Below, piece after piece: positions 15,511 through 23,316 of a stretch of 64,000 nt of DNA. The translations under genes and the position numbers were made by a program. The stretch lies in NCBI RefSeq assembly GCF_007747215.1, contig NZ_CP036273.1, positions 6,370,322-6,434,321 on the forward strand, in the 5' to 3' direction. The stretch is from Urbifossiella limnaea (lineage in GTDB: Bacteria; Planctomycetota; Planctomycetia; Gemmatales; Gemmataceae). The stretch's first letter is position 1. The number at the start of each line of letters is the position of its first letter. The notes under the pieces were generated by a model that saw only the letters and a list, made by a program, of their open reading frames with translations, had not been told where the DNA came from and made no database searches.

Positions 15511-18063
15511 TTACGCCTTCGCGTGCCCGTGGTCGCCCCCGTCCTGGATGCGCATCCCGTAGAAGCTCCGCCACACGAACACCATCGACACCGCCAGGAA
15601 CGCCGCCGCCAGGCCGTGCGCCAGGCCCGACCCGCGCGTCGCCGTCAGCTCCACCGCCAGCTCCACCGCCAGCAGCCCGAACAGCGTCGTGAACTTGATG
15701 ATCGGGTTCAGCGCGACGCTGCTCGTGTCCTTGAACGGGTCGCCCACCGTGTCGCCGACCACCGTCGCGTCGTGCAGGGGGGTGCCCTTCATCTTCAACT
15801 CCGTCTCCACGATCTTCTTGGCGTTGTCCCACGCCCCGCCGGCGTTGGCCATGAAGATCGCCTGGTACAGCCCGAACAGCGCGATGCTGATCAGGTAGCC
15901 GATGAAGAAGAACGAGTCGAGGAACGCGAACCCGAGGGTGCTGAAGAACACCACCAGGAAGATGTTGAACATCCCCGCCTGGGCGTACTTGGTGCAGATC
16001 TCCACCACCTTCTTCGAGTCCTCGGTGCTCGCCTTCGTCACCGTGTCGTCCAGCCGGATGTTCGCCTTGATGAACTCCACCGCCCGGTAGGCGCCGGTCG
16101 TCACCGCCTGCATGCTCGCGCCGGTGAACCAGTAGATCACCGCACCGCCGGCGATCAGCCCGAGCAGGAACAGCGGGTTCAGGATCGACAGGTTCACCAC
16201 CAGCTCCGGCTTCAGCCCCTGCGTCAGCCCCACGATGATGGCGAAGATCATCGTCGTGGCCCCGACCACCGCCGTGCCGATGAGCACCGGCTTGGCCGTG
16301 GCCTTGAACGTGTTCCCGGCGCCGTCGTTCTTCTCCAGGTTCTCCTTGGCCGTCTCGAAGTCGGCGGCGAACCCGAAGTCGCGTTGAATCTCCTCGCGGA
16401 TGCCCGGCACGCCCTCGATGGTGGAGAGCTCGTACACGCTCTGGGCGTTGTCCGTCACCGGGCCATAACTGTCCACGGCGATGGTCACCGGCCCCATGCC
16501 GAGGAACCCGAACGCGACGAGCCCGAACGCGAACACGGCCGGGGCGAGCATGATCGGCGGAATGCTCAGGCTGATCCACCACGCCACGCCCATCAGGCCG
16601 AGGATCGCCATGCCGATCCAGTACGCGGAGAAGTTGCCGGCGACGAGGCCGCTGAGGATGTTCAGCGACGCCCCGCCCTGCCGGCTGCTCGTCACCACCT
16701 CCTTCACGTGGCCGCTCTCGGTGCTCGTGAACACCTTCACCAACTCGGGGATGATCGCCCCGGCGAGCGTGCCGCAGGTGATGATCGTGCTGAGCTGCCA
16801 CCACAGGTCGGTGTTCCCGGCGATGTTCGGGATCAGCAGGTACGACACGGCGTAGGTGAGGACGACCGACACGATCGAGGTGAGCCACACGAGCACGGTC
16901 AGCGGCGCCTCGTAGTTGAAGTCCTTCATCTCGCTGTACTTCGCCTTGGCCCGCGCCTCGTTGATGAAGTACGACGCGGCCGACGCCACCACCATCATCA
17001 CGCGCATCATGAAGATCCAGACGAGCAGCTGAATCTGCACCATCGGGTCGGCCACGGCCAGCAGGATGAACGTGATGAGCGCCACGCCGGTCACGCCGTA
17101 CGTCTCGAACCCGTCGGCGGACGGGCCGACCGAGTCGCCGGCGTTGTCGCCGGTGCAGTCGGCGATGACGCCGGGGTTGCGGGCGTCGTCCTCCTTGATC
17201 TTGAACACGATCTTCATCAGGTCGGCGCCGATGTCGGCGATCTTCGTGAAGATGCCGCCGGCGACCCGCAGGGCCGCCGCGCCGAGGCTCTCGCCGATGG
17301 CGAACCCGATGAAGCACGCCCCGGCCAGCTCGCCCGGGATGAACATCAGGATGATGAGCATCAGCAGCAGTTCGACGGAGATGAGCAGCATGCCGATCGA
17401 GATGCCGGCCTTCAACGGGATGGCGTAGCACGGGTAGGCCTTACCCGTGAGGGCGGCGAACGCGGTGCGGCTGTTGGCGAACGTGTTCACCCGGATGCCG
17501 AACCACGCCACGCCGTAGCTGCCGAGGATGCCGACCACGCTGAAGAACAGGATGATCGCCACCCGCTCGGGCGGGAACCCGTGCTGCGACACGCCGGTGG
17601 CCGGGTCGGTGTAGGTGGTGAGGTAGCCGAAGTAGACGAAGATGATCGCCCCGATGAACACCCAGAGCACGGCGAGGAACTTCCCCTGGGTGAACAGGTA
17701 CGTCTTGCACGTCTCGTAGATCAGCTCGCTGACCTCGAGCATGGTGCGGTGGACGGGCATGTTCTTGAGCTGGTTGTAGACGACGAGGCCGAACGCCAGC
17801 CCGGCGACGGACACGACGAGGCCGAGGTACAGGAGGTTCTTGCCGCCGATGCCGCCGACGAACTCGGCCTTGTTGAGGTCGGGCAGGACGAGGTTGGCCT
17901 CGCCGCCGCCTTTCTTGGGTTGCCCCGCGGGCGCGTTCTGGGCCAGCGCGGGGCCGCCTAGCAGGAGCAGCGCCAGGACGGCGGCAACGGCGCGGGGGGC
18001 GCGCCGCGGCGCCCGCTGGTCGGGAGAGTCGGTCAGCATGTCGCGGAGTCCTACGCGGAACAT
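15511..18063 (-). CDS. hppA: Membrane-bound ion-pumping pyrophosphatase
   Basis: 850 aa from 18063; M9 at 18039 is an equally good start and gives a shorter lead. The N-terminus looks like a signal or first TM (AVAAVLALLLLGGPALAQ). About 15 further hydrophobic segments follow. The family signature is complete: DARNPGVIADCTGDNAGD near residue 300 and VVGDTVGDPFKDTSS near the C-terminus. These enzymes couple pyrophosphate hydrolysis to H+ or Na+ export across the membrane. The GNTFKATAK segment has Lys where K+-dependent enzymes have Ala, so I infer a K+-independent, probably proton-pumping type. It stands alone, ending at the hairpin pair. Confidence 0.92.
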   Translation of the reverse strand: MFRVGLRDMLTDSPDQRAPRRAPRAVAAVLALLLLGGPALAQNAPAGQPKKGGGEANLVLPDLNKAEFVGGIGGKNLLYLGLVVSVAGLAFGLVVYNQLKNMPVHRTMLEVSELIYETCKTYLFTQGKFLAVLWVFIGAIIFVYFGYLTTYTDPATGVSQHGFPPERVAIILFFSVVGILGSYGVAWFGIRVNTFANSRTAFAALTGKAYPCYAIPLKAGISIGMLLISVELLLMLIILMFIPGELAGACFIGFAIGESLGAAALRVAGGIFTKIADIGADLMKIVFKIKEDDARNPGVIADCTGDNAGDSVGPSADGFETYGVTGVALITFILLAVADPMVQIQLLVWIFMMRVMMVVASAASYFINEARAKAKYSEMKDFNYEAPLTVLVWLTSIVSVVLTYAVSYLLIPNIAGNTDLWWQLSTIITCGTLAGAIIPELVKVFTSTESGHVKEVVTSSRQGGASLNILSGLVAGNFSAYWIGMAILGLMGVAWWISLSIPPIMLAPAVFAFGLVAFGFLGMGPVTIAVDSYGPVTDNAQSVYELSTIEGVPGIREEIQRDFGFAADFETAKENLEKNDGAGNTFKATAKPVLIGTAVVGATTMIFAIIVGLTQGLKPELVVNLSILNPLFLLGLIAGGAVIYWFTGASMQAVTTGAYRAVEFIKANIRLDDTVTKASTEDSKKVVEICTKYAQAGMFNIFLVVFFSTLGFAFLDSFFFIGYLISIALFGLYQAIFMANAGGAWDNAKKIVETELKMKGTPLHDATVVGDTVGDPFKDTSSVALNPIIKFTTLFGLLAVELAVELTATRGSGLAHGLAAAFLAVSMVFVWRSFYGMRIQDGGDHGHAKA

Positions 18064-18109
18064 GGGGGTGCGAGTCGGCCGGGGGGTTAGACTAAGAGCG
18101 GGGTGGGAC

Positions 18110-18187
18110 CGTGTGAAGGGGTGAAGGCGCGATGGGGTAATGGCGCGATGGGGTGACGACAGTTCATCCCTTCACCCTTACACCCCG
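18110..18187. repeat. GGGGTGAA-rich palindromic repeat upstream of hppA
   Basis: GTGTGAAGGGGTGAAGG on the left and TTCACCCTTACACCCC on the right form an imperfect inverted repeat. Similar GGGGTGAA runs recur at 26570-26630 and about 44810-44830. Confidence 0.5.
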
Positions 18188-19042
18188 TCAGGAGCGGTAT
18201 TCCCGGACGAATTCCCAGATGACTGCGGTCGCGTTCAGTACCGCCGACGGCGGCCCGGCGACGCGCGGGTTCAGCTGCCCCTTCCCGCCAGGCCAGTGGT
18301 GCCCGAGCCCCTCGACCGTCACGGCGCGGAACGGCACCGGCCCGGGGTACGCGTCGGTCCGCACGCCGCCCGCGTCCGACTCCTCCACCGGCCCCGGCGA
18401 GCAGCCGAGGATTCGCGCCCACCGCCCCAGCGACTCGGCGACGGGGCGGCGCGTCACGAGGCGGTGTTTCCACGGGCTGCGCACGGCGCCGCCGCGGACC
18501 GGCACGAGCGGGTCGGCGGCGCCGATGAGGTAGAGCGTCGGCACCGGCCGGGCGGTGCGGAAGCCCTCGGGCACGCGGCAGTACCCGGCGACGGGCGCCA
18601 CCGCGGCGACGCGGTCGCTCAGCTCGGCCGCGACCCGGAAGGCCATCGCGGCGCCGTTCGAGAAGCCGGTCACGGACACCCGCCGCGGGTCGGCCCCGGC
18701 GCGGCGGGTGGCGTCGGTGAGGACGTCACTCAGGAACGCGAGGTCGTCGGGGCGGGCGTCCGGCGGGTCGAGTAGGTCTTCGTCGCCGCCGCTCCCCACG
18801 TCCCAACGGGCGGCGTTGGTGAGGAACTTCGGCGGCTTCGCCGGGTCCGGCGGCAGCGCGTCGGGCAGTGCGAGTGCGAAGCCCTCGCGGGCGGCGGTGG
18901 CGGACCAGCCGGTCTCGCCGTCGGCCCATTCGGCGGTGCCGCCGGCGCCGTGCAGCACGACGACGAGCGGCGGCGGGGTCGGCCCCGGCGGGGGGGTGAA
19001 CAGCAGGTACGACCGGCCGCCGAGGGCCACGCGGGTGAGCAC
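18188..19042 (-). CDS. Alpha/beta-hydrolase esterase, PHB depolymerase/LpqC-like
   Basis: 284 aa, GTG start at 19042, 9 nt after the upstream gene. The hydrolase layout is clear: VVVLHGAGG (oxyanion loop, about 27-35), GFSNGAAMAF carrying the nucleophile Ser in GxSxG (about 137), an Asp candidate in GAADPLVPV and the His in EGLGHHWPGG (about 249). This matches the LpqC/poly(3-hydroxybutyrate) depolymerase-type esterase family, which acts on esters such as polyhydroxyalkanoate or feruloyl esters. No signal peptide is visible with this start, so it may be cytosolic. Probably co-transcribed with the zinc-ribbon gene upstream. Confidence 0.75.
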   Translation of the reverse strand: MLTRVALGGRSYLLFTPPPGPTPPPLVVVLHGAGGTAEWADGETGWSATAAREGFALALPDALPPDPAKPPKFLTNAARWDVGSGGDEDLLDPPDARPDDLAFLSDVLTDATRRAGADPRRVSVTGFSNGAAMAFRVAAELSDRVAAVAPVAGYCRVPEGFRTARPVPTLYLIGAADPLVPVRGGAVRSPWKHRLVTRRPVAESLGRWARILGCSPGPVEESDAGGVRTDAYPGPVPFRAVTVEGLGHHWPGGKGQLNPRVAGPPSAVLNATAVIWEFVREYRS

Positions 19043-19051
19043 CGTCGCCCC

Positions 19052-20182
19052 CTACTTCGACAGCGCCTCGACGTTGTTGAAGAACGTCCGCACGGCCTCC
19101 GGCTTGTCCTTGTGCTGCACGATCGCCACGTACCCGGTGTTGCCCACCACCACCCACCGGGTGACGACGCTCAGGTCCTGGTTCACGCCGCCCTTCGCGT
19201 CCGTCTCCTTCGCCTGGCCGCCGAGCCAGTCCACCGTCTTCGGCCCGCCGGCGTCCTTGGCGGCGAAGTTCATCATCCCCGCGGCGAGCTTCAAGTCCTT
19301 CTCGCGGTCCGCGGCCTTGGACGTGGGGCGGAACTTGACGACCGCTACGGTGCAGGTCAGGCTCCAGTCCGCCTCCTGGCTCCGCCACGCCTTCGCCCCT
19401 GTCACCGACTGCGTCGTGAACGACAGGCCGGCGTCGTCCGGGAACGGGGCCGGGAAGGCCGCGCGGACCGACTTGTCCGGCGCCTCGAACTTCGTCCACC
19501 CCGGCGGCAGTTGCGCGGCGGCGGCCTTCTTCATGTCGTCGTCGAGCTTCTTCGTCACCTGGGCGGCGGCGTCCTTGACCTTCCCCATCGCGATGTAGGC
19601 GACCACGCCGCCACCGCCGCAGCACGTCAGCAGCAGCAAGCCGCCGCCGAGCAGGATCCACAGCAGCGGCGATTTGCCCCCGCCGGCCGCCGGGCGGCGG
19701 CCGCGCGGGCGGTCGTCGTCCGCCGGGGCGTCGTCGTCCGGCCGCGGGCGGCGCGGGCGGTCCGCCGGCGGGGCGTCGTCCTCGTCGCGGCGGCGGCGGC
19801 GCGGCCGGTCCTCACGCTCGCCGCGCGCCCGGCCGCCGCCCCCGGACTCGACGGCGGCGCCGAAGTCGAACGCGCTGCCGCCGCCCGCTGGCGGCGAGGG
19901 CGGCGAGTCCGGCGAATCCGGCGAATCCGGCGCCGGTCGCGGCGGGCGCGACTCGCCACTGGGGCGACGCGGGGGCGGTGGGGGAGAATCGCCGCCGAAG
20001 TCGAACGGGGTGCCGCCACTCGGCGCGGCCGGCGGCGGGGGAAGCGGCGGCGGTGCGGGTGCGGCCGTGCCAGGCACCGGCATCACCGTCTGACACTTCG
20101 GACACTTCACCTTGCGCCCGGCCGCCGCATCGGGGGCGTTCAGCCGCGTCTGACAGTTGGCACAAACAACCGGGATCGGCAT
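19052..20182 (-). CDS. Zinc-ribbon, Pro-rich, single-TM protein
   Basis: 376 aa. Residues 7-30 form a zinc ribbon (VCANCQTRL and CPKCQTVMPV). A very long Pro/Arg/Asp-rich disordered linker runs to about 180. One TM helix follows (LLWILLGGGLLLLTCC), then an exported domain of about 170 residues (LPPGWTKFEAPDKSVRAAFP) of unknown fold. The architecture is typical of planctomycete proteins and the function is unknown. The extracytoplasmic part has an alpha/beta look with paired Trp/Lys motifs. Head-to-head with the calpain-like gene. Confidence 0.65.
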   Translation of the reverse strand: MPIPVVCANCQTRLNAPDAAAGRKVKCPKCQTVMPVPGTAAPAPPPLPPPPAAPSGGTPFDFGGDSPPPPPRRPSGESRPPRPAPDSPDSPDSPPSPPAGGGSAFDFGAAVESGGGGRARGEREDRPRRRRRDEDDAPPADRPRRPRPDDDAPADDDRPRGRRPAAGGGKSPLLWILLGGGLLLLTCCGGGGVVAYIAMGKVKDAAAQVTKKLDDDMKKAAAAQLPPGWTKFEAPDKSVRAAFPAPFPDDAGLSFTTQSVTGAKAWRSQEADWSLTCTVAVVKFRPTSKAADREKDLKLAAGMMNFAAKDAGGPKTVDWLGGQAKETDAKGGVNQDLSVVTRWVVVGNTGYVAIVQHKDKPEAVRTFFNNVEALSK

Positions 20183-20299
20183 GTCGGGGCTCCGGGGGAA
20201 GCGCTGCCGTCGATTCTAGGAGGCGGTCGGCGAAACGCCCGGCCCCTACCCCCGTCCCCGACGGCCGGGTAAGGTGTCTTCCCGGTCCGGAGGCACCGC

Positions 20300-20974
20300 G
20301 TGCTCGATCTCCCCGATTACCGCACGCTGCGGCAGGCGAACTGGGACGACTGCTGGTTCCTGTCCGCGCTCGTCGGCATGGCCCACCAGCGGCCGCAGCA
20401 ACTCCGCGACTACGTGGAACTGCTCGGCGACGGCGTGTACCGCGTGACCTTCCCGGACTGTGAGCCGCAGGACGTGCGGCCGGACGAGGTCGCCAGCGGC
20501 ACCGACTCCGGCCCGTGGCCGTGGGCGCGGGTGTGCGAGGCGGCCGCCGGCCGGTTCGGCAACCTGTCCGCCCCGCGCGTCTTCACCTACGGCTTCGGCA
20601 TCGGCCTCCTCACCGGCCGCTCCCGCACGGGCTACCTGAACGTCACCGGGATGGGGTTCGCGCCGGTGTACCGGGCGTGGTCGCGGCGCGCGTGGTTTCA
20701 GGACCTGCTCGAAGAACAGGCGGGCCGCCGGTTGATGGTGCTCGGCGGCACCGACGGCCGCTTCCGCAAGCCGGTCCACGGCTGGATCTCGCCGCAGCAC
20801 TGCTACGCGGTGCTGGGCTACGACCGCGGCGCCGACCGCGTCCACGTCCGCGACCCGCGCGGCGGCGACCCCCCGGCCGAGCGCCGCGACGCGCACTACG
20901 GTCCCGGCGAGTTCTGGCTGAGCGCCGCCGAGACCGAGGACAGCTTCTGCGGTCTGTCGGTGGAAGCCGATTGA
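20300..20974 (+). CDS. Calpain-like cysteine peptidase
   Basis: 224 aa, GTG start with CCGGAGG upstream. Residues about 12-24 read QANWDDCWFLSAL, the calpain active-site block (Gln, then Cys followed by WFLSAL). HCYAVLGYD near 165 supplies the His. The third catalytic position reads VRDPRGG, where calpains have N-P-W-G, so Asp replaces Asn. The length fits a bare C2 catalytic core without calcium-binding domains. Bacterial calpain-like proteases are poorly understood. Activity is uncertain because of the Asn-to-Asp change. Confidence 0.65.
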   Translation: MLDLPDYRTLRQANWDDCWFLSALVGMAHQRPQQLRDYVELLGDGVYRVTFPDCEPQDVRPDEVASGTDSGPWPWARVCEAAAGRFGNLSAPRVFTYGFGIGLLTGRSRTGYLNVTGMGFAPVYRAWSRRAWFQDLLEEQAGRRLMVLGGTDGRFRKPVHGWISPQHCYAVLGYDRGADRVHVRDPRGGDPPAERRDAHYGPGEFWLSAAETEDSFCGLSVEAD

Positions 20975-20975
20975 C

Positions 20976-20989
20976 CGCCGCTTGCGGCG
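20976..20989. repeat. REP-like palindrome, copy 2
   Basis: CGCCGCTTGCGGCG, starting 2 nt after the calpain-like gene's TGA. Confidence 0.75.
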
Positions 20990-21041
20990 TGGCACGGCAC
21001 CGGGTACGCTCAGAGTCTCCCTTCTCCCCGGAGGCCCGCCC

Positions 21042-21791
21042 GTGGACGCCACCCGCCGCGAGTTCGGTTCCCAGTTCCTCGGCGCCCTCGTCGCCTACGG
21101 GTTCGTCGAGACGTGCTGGCGCCGCGACCTGTTCGCGCAGGAAGTCCGCCCGACCATCGACGCCTGGTTCAAGGAACTGGGCGAGATGACGGCCGACCTC
21201 CGCGGCCGCCGCCTCACCGACGTGCAGTTCCAGGAGCGCATGGAAGCTCTGTACCGCCGCGTCGACCTGCCGGCGCTATGCCGGTTCGTGAAGCTCGACG
21301 AGGTCGAGCGCCGCAAGCTGCCCGACAACGGCGCCCTCAGCGCCGGGTTCGACCTTGGCGGCGTCGGCGGCCTGCCGGCGGCGCCGGGCTTCGGCAAGCA
21401 GATCTTCGGCTGCGGCCGCGGCCGGTCGATCGTGCCGCACGGCCACGCCAACATGTGCACCGGGTTCATCGTGCTGAAGGGCCGCTGGGCGGGGAAGCAC
21501 TACGACCGCGTGGAGACGGCCGCCGACCACTACCTGATCCGGCCGACGATCGACAAGGAGTTCGGCCCCGGTGAAGTGAGCACCATCTCGGACCACAAGG
21601 ACAACGTCCACTGGTTCCGCGCCGCCACCGACGGCGCGTACATCTTCAACGTCCACGTGGACGGCTACGACCCGCGGCTGGGCGCCGGCAGCGGCCGGCT
21701 GTACCTCGACCCGGCGGGCGAGCGCGTGGCCGGCGGGCTGATCAAGGCGGCGAAGATGTCGTCGGCCGACTGCCACCGCAAGTACGGCTGA
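21042..21791 (+). CDS. Cupin-like protein, possible thiol dioxygenase relative
   Basis: 249 aa from the GTG at 21042, which has CCGGAGG about 8 nt upstream; the frame is open 60 nt further left. The N-terminus (TRREFGSQFLGALVAYGF) resembles a Tat-type or membrane-associated lead. Residues about 130-230 form a double-stranded beta-barrel-like region with metal-ligand candidates: HGHANMCTGFIVLKG, then KHYDRV, later SDHKDNVHWF and NVHVDGYDP. This resembles cupins of the PCO/ADO thiol dioxygenase group, but I cannot confirm the three-His set. Located 67 nt after the calpain-like gene. Confidence 0.5.
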   Translation: MDATRREFGSQFLGALVAYGFVETCWRRDLFAQEVRPTIDAWFKELGEMTADLRGRRLTDVQFQERMEALYRRVDLPALCRFVKLDEVERRKLPDNGALSAGFDLGGVGGLPAAPGFGKQIFGCGRGRSIVPHGHANMCTGFIVLKGRWAGKHYDRVETAADHYLIRPTIDKEFGPGEVSTISDHKDNVHWFRAATDGAYIFNVHVDGYDPRLGAGSGRLYLDPAGERVAGGLIKAAKMSSADCHRKYG

Positions 21792-21813
21792 CACGGCAAC
21801 CCGAGGACCGGGA

Positions 21814-22254
21814 TCATTGTTTCCGGCGGAGGGGGGTCGATCCCCGGAAACATGTCACCGACTCATAAAAAAGTTGGTTCGATCCAGCCGCGACTCCGGT
21901 AATGGGAGCAGGTCGTGGCCCGGCAACGGGTTGCGACTGCAGCGCTGGGCGGCGGGTCAGAGGCGAGCCCGCCACGACCGTTGGTGCCGGCTTGGTGTGG
22001 ACGACGGCGAACACGTCGATCGTGGTCCCAACAATTCGATAAACGACCACGTAGGGGAATCGATGGATCGGCGCCTGGCGGGCGCCGCGGTAACCGGCGG
22101 CGTACAACTCGGGCTGGGCCGTGATCCGAACGAACACGGCATCCGCGGCTCGGAGGAAATCGTCCCCGACGCCGGCTTGCTGACTCTCGTACCAGTCGTG
22201 TGCGGCGGTGAGCTCGTCCTCCGCGTCCGGGCGGATGACCAGTTGGAGGCTCAT
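21814..22254 (-). CDS. ParE/RelE-family toxin 1, C-terminus frameshifted
   Basis: 146 aa from the ATG at 22254, coupled to the antitoxin by an ATGA overlap. The core is standard ParE/RelE (VIRPDAEDELTAAHDWYESQ ... IHRFPYVVVYRIVG ... AVVHT). The end is not: after HTK the frame runs about 50 unrelated residues through the downstream hairpin region. One base fewer in the AAGCCGG (minus strand) would give HTKRHQRSWRARL and stop at 21957, matching toxin 2 (HTRRHPRTWRSRL). So a one-base insertion has replaced the basic C-terminal tail. Activity may be reduced or lost. Confidence 0.8.
   Translation of the reverse strand: MSLQLVIRPDAEDELTAAHDWYESQQAGVGDDFLRAADAVFVRITAQPELYAAGYRGARQAPIHRFPYVVVYRIVGTTIDVFAVVHTKPAPTVVAGSPLTRRPALQSQPVAGPRPAPITGVAAGSNQLFYESVTCFRGSTPLRRKQ
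21818..21852. terminator. Hairpin between convergent genes
   Basis: TGTTTCCGG at 21818-21826 pairs with CCGGAAACA at 21844-21852. It lies at the shared 3' end of the cupin-like gene and the toxin gene. Confidence 0.6.
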
Positions 22255-22472
22255 CGCCGGCCCTGGATCCGGGCCTTCACCTCGTCCCACGTAGACCCGA
22301 CCCCGGGGTTCGCGTCGGCCGCGTCCAGCCGCGCGTCGATCAGGTCGCGGAGTTCGTCCGTCTCGGCCACCGCCGCCGGCGGCTCCAGGGTGTCCCAGAT
22401 CTCGCCGATCAGGCGGAGCCGGTCCGGCACGCTCAGCTTGTCGATCCCCAGGTCGTAGATGCTCGGCGACAT
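22251..22472 (-). CDS. Unstab_antitox-family antitoxin 1
   Basis: 73 aa. It starts MSPSIYDLGIDKLSVPDRLR and continues LIGEIWDTLEPP, the signature of the addiction-module antidote family (PF09720) that pairs with ParE/RelE toxins. The C-terminal half (LRDLIDARLDAADANPGVGS) binds the toxin in this family. The stop overlaps the toxin start. Its first 30 codons and upstream region are almost identical to antitoxin 2, so both pairs probably share the same promoter sequence and regulation. Confidence 0.85.
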   Translation of the reverse strand: MSPSIYDLGIDKLSVPDRLRLIGEIWDTLEPPAAVAETDELRDLIDARLDAADANPGVGSTWDEVKARIQGRR

Positions 22473-22542
22473 GCGATCACCCCACGGAGGTTGAATCCAG
22501 TATCCGGCCCGACACGCGGCCGTGTCAACCTCGCGAGGGCGG

Positions 22543-22839
22543 TCAGAGCCGCGACCGCCACGTCCGGGGGTGCCGCCGGGTGTGCATCACCGCGACGACC
22601 ACGACGACGGTGGCGTCAACACGATAGATCACGACATACGGGAAGCGATGGACGAGGGCGTGTCGCACCCCGTGTCGGCCCTTGGCGTAGCCATCGGGGT
22701 TGTCGCGGACGCGGATCAGGGCCGCCTGGGCCTCGTCGAGGAACTCCCGGCCGACGCCCGGTTGCTGCAACTCATACCACTCGCGGGCGTCGTCGATGTC
22801 GCGGCGGGCGGCCCCGCGGACGACGAACGTCCGGCTCAT
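22543..22839 (-). CDS. ParE/RelE-family toxin 2
   Basis: 98 aa, ATG at 22839 overlapping the antitoxin stop by ATGA. It shows the ParE pattern (VVRGAARRDIDDAREWYELQ, LVHRFPYVVIYRV) and an intact basic tail ending HTRRHPRTWRSRL. The length is usual for the family, whose members poison gyrase or cleave mRNA depending on subgroup; I cannot tell which. This copy looks complete and potentially active. Confidence 0.88.
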   Translation of the reverse strand: MSRTFVVRGAARRDIDDAREWYELQQPGVGREFLDEAQAALIRVRDNPDGYAKGRHGVRHALVHRFPYVVIYRVDATVVVVVAVMHTRRHPRTWRSRL

Positions 22840-23063
22840 GGCTTGGCCCGCAGCAGGGCCATCGTCTCTTCGAGGGACATGGCGTCACCGGGGTTGGCGT
22901 CGATGTCGGCCAGACGGTCCTCGATCTCGTGCCAGTGTGCCTCGGACAGCTGAACCTGCGCGTGGTCGGCCGGCTCCAGGGTGTCCCAGATCTCGCCGAT
23001 CAGGCGGAGCCGGTCCGGCACGCTCAGCTTGTCGATCCCCAGGTCGTAGATGCTCGGCGACAT
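22836..23063 (-). CDS. Unstab_antitox-family antitoxin 2
   Basis: 75 aa from the ATG at 23063. The N-terminal half is identical in sequence to antitoxin 1 (MSPSIYDLGIDKLSVPDRLR); the C-terminal half differs (VQLSEAHWHEIEDRLADIDA). The frame extends far upstream to 23468 but that part is non-coding. The split between identical and divergent halves coincides with the end of the 160-bp repeat, consistent with partner-specific C-termini. Confidence 0.85.
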   Translation of the reverse strand: MSPSIYDLGIDKLSVPDRLRLIGEIWDTLEPADHAQVQLSEAHWHEIEDRLADIDANPGDAMSLEETMALLRAKP

Positions 23064-23175
23064 GCGATCACCCCACGGAGGTTGAATCCAGTATCCGGCC
23101 CGACCCGCGGCCGTGTCAACCTCGCGAGGGGCTGCCAGACGGCGCATGATTGAGCCCCGGAGGGGCGGACGTGTG

Positions 23176-23272
23176 TAGCCCGGCGTGGAAACCCTGGGCG
23201 GCATCCGCGTGATTGGTGGGGCGTTGATCCCCCGGACGTGCCCAGCCCGCCCAGGGCTTCCGCCCCGGGCTA
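23176..23272. repeat. Imperfect inverted repeat in intergenic spacer
   Basis: TAGCCCGGCGTGGAAACCCT (arm 23176-23199) and its near-complement at 23249-23272 frame a 49-bp spacer. Such 'TAGCCCGGGG...' palindromes are frequent in planctomycete intergenic DNA as far as I recall. No gene lies between 23131 and 23316. Confidence 0.5.
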
Positions 23273-23316
23273 TGAACGGTCGCCCTCCGGGCTCAAGCCC
23301 CGAGCCGGCGGCCGCG

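Larger units (their letters stand above)
22380..23130. repeat. 160-bp direct repeat framing toxin-antitoxin 2
   Basis: 22380-22539 and 22971-23130 are identical over 160 bp except one base (GACACGCGG versus GACCCGCGG), offset 591 bp. Each copy covers the promoter side and the 5' half of an antitoxin gene. It indicates recent tandem duplication or gene conversion. Confidence 0.9.

Noticed and set aside
15361-17961. Plus-strand frame opposite hppA
   Set aside because: His/Arg/Glu-rich low-complexity shadow of a gene with a complete family signature on the other strand.
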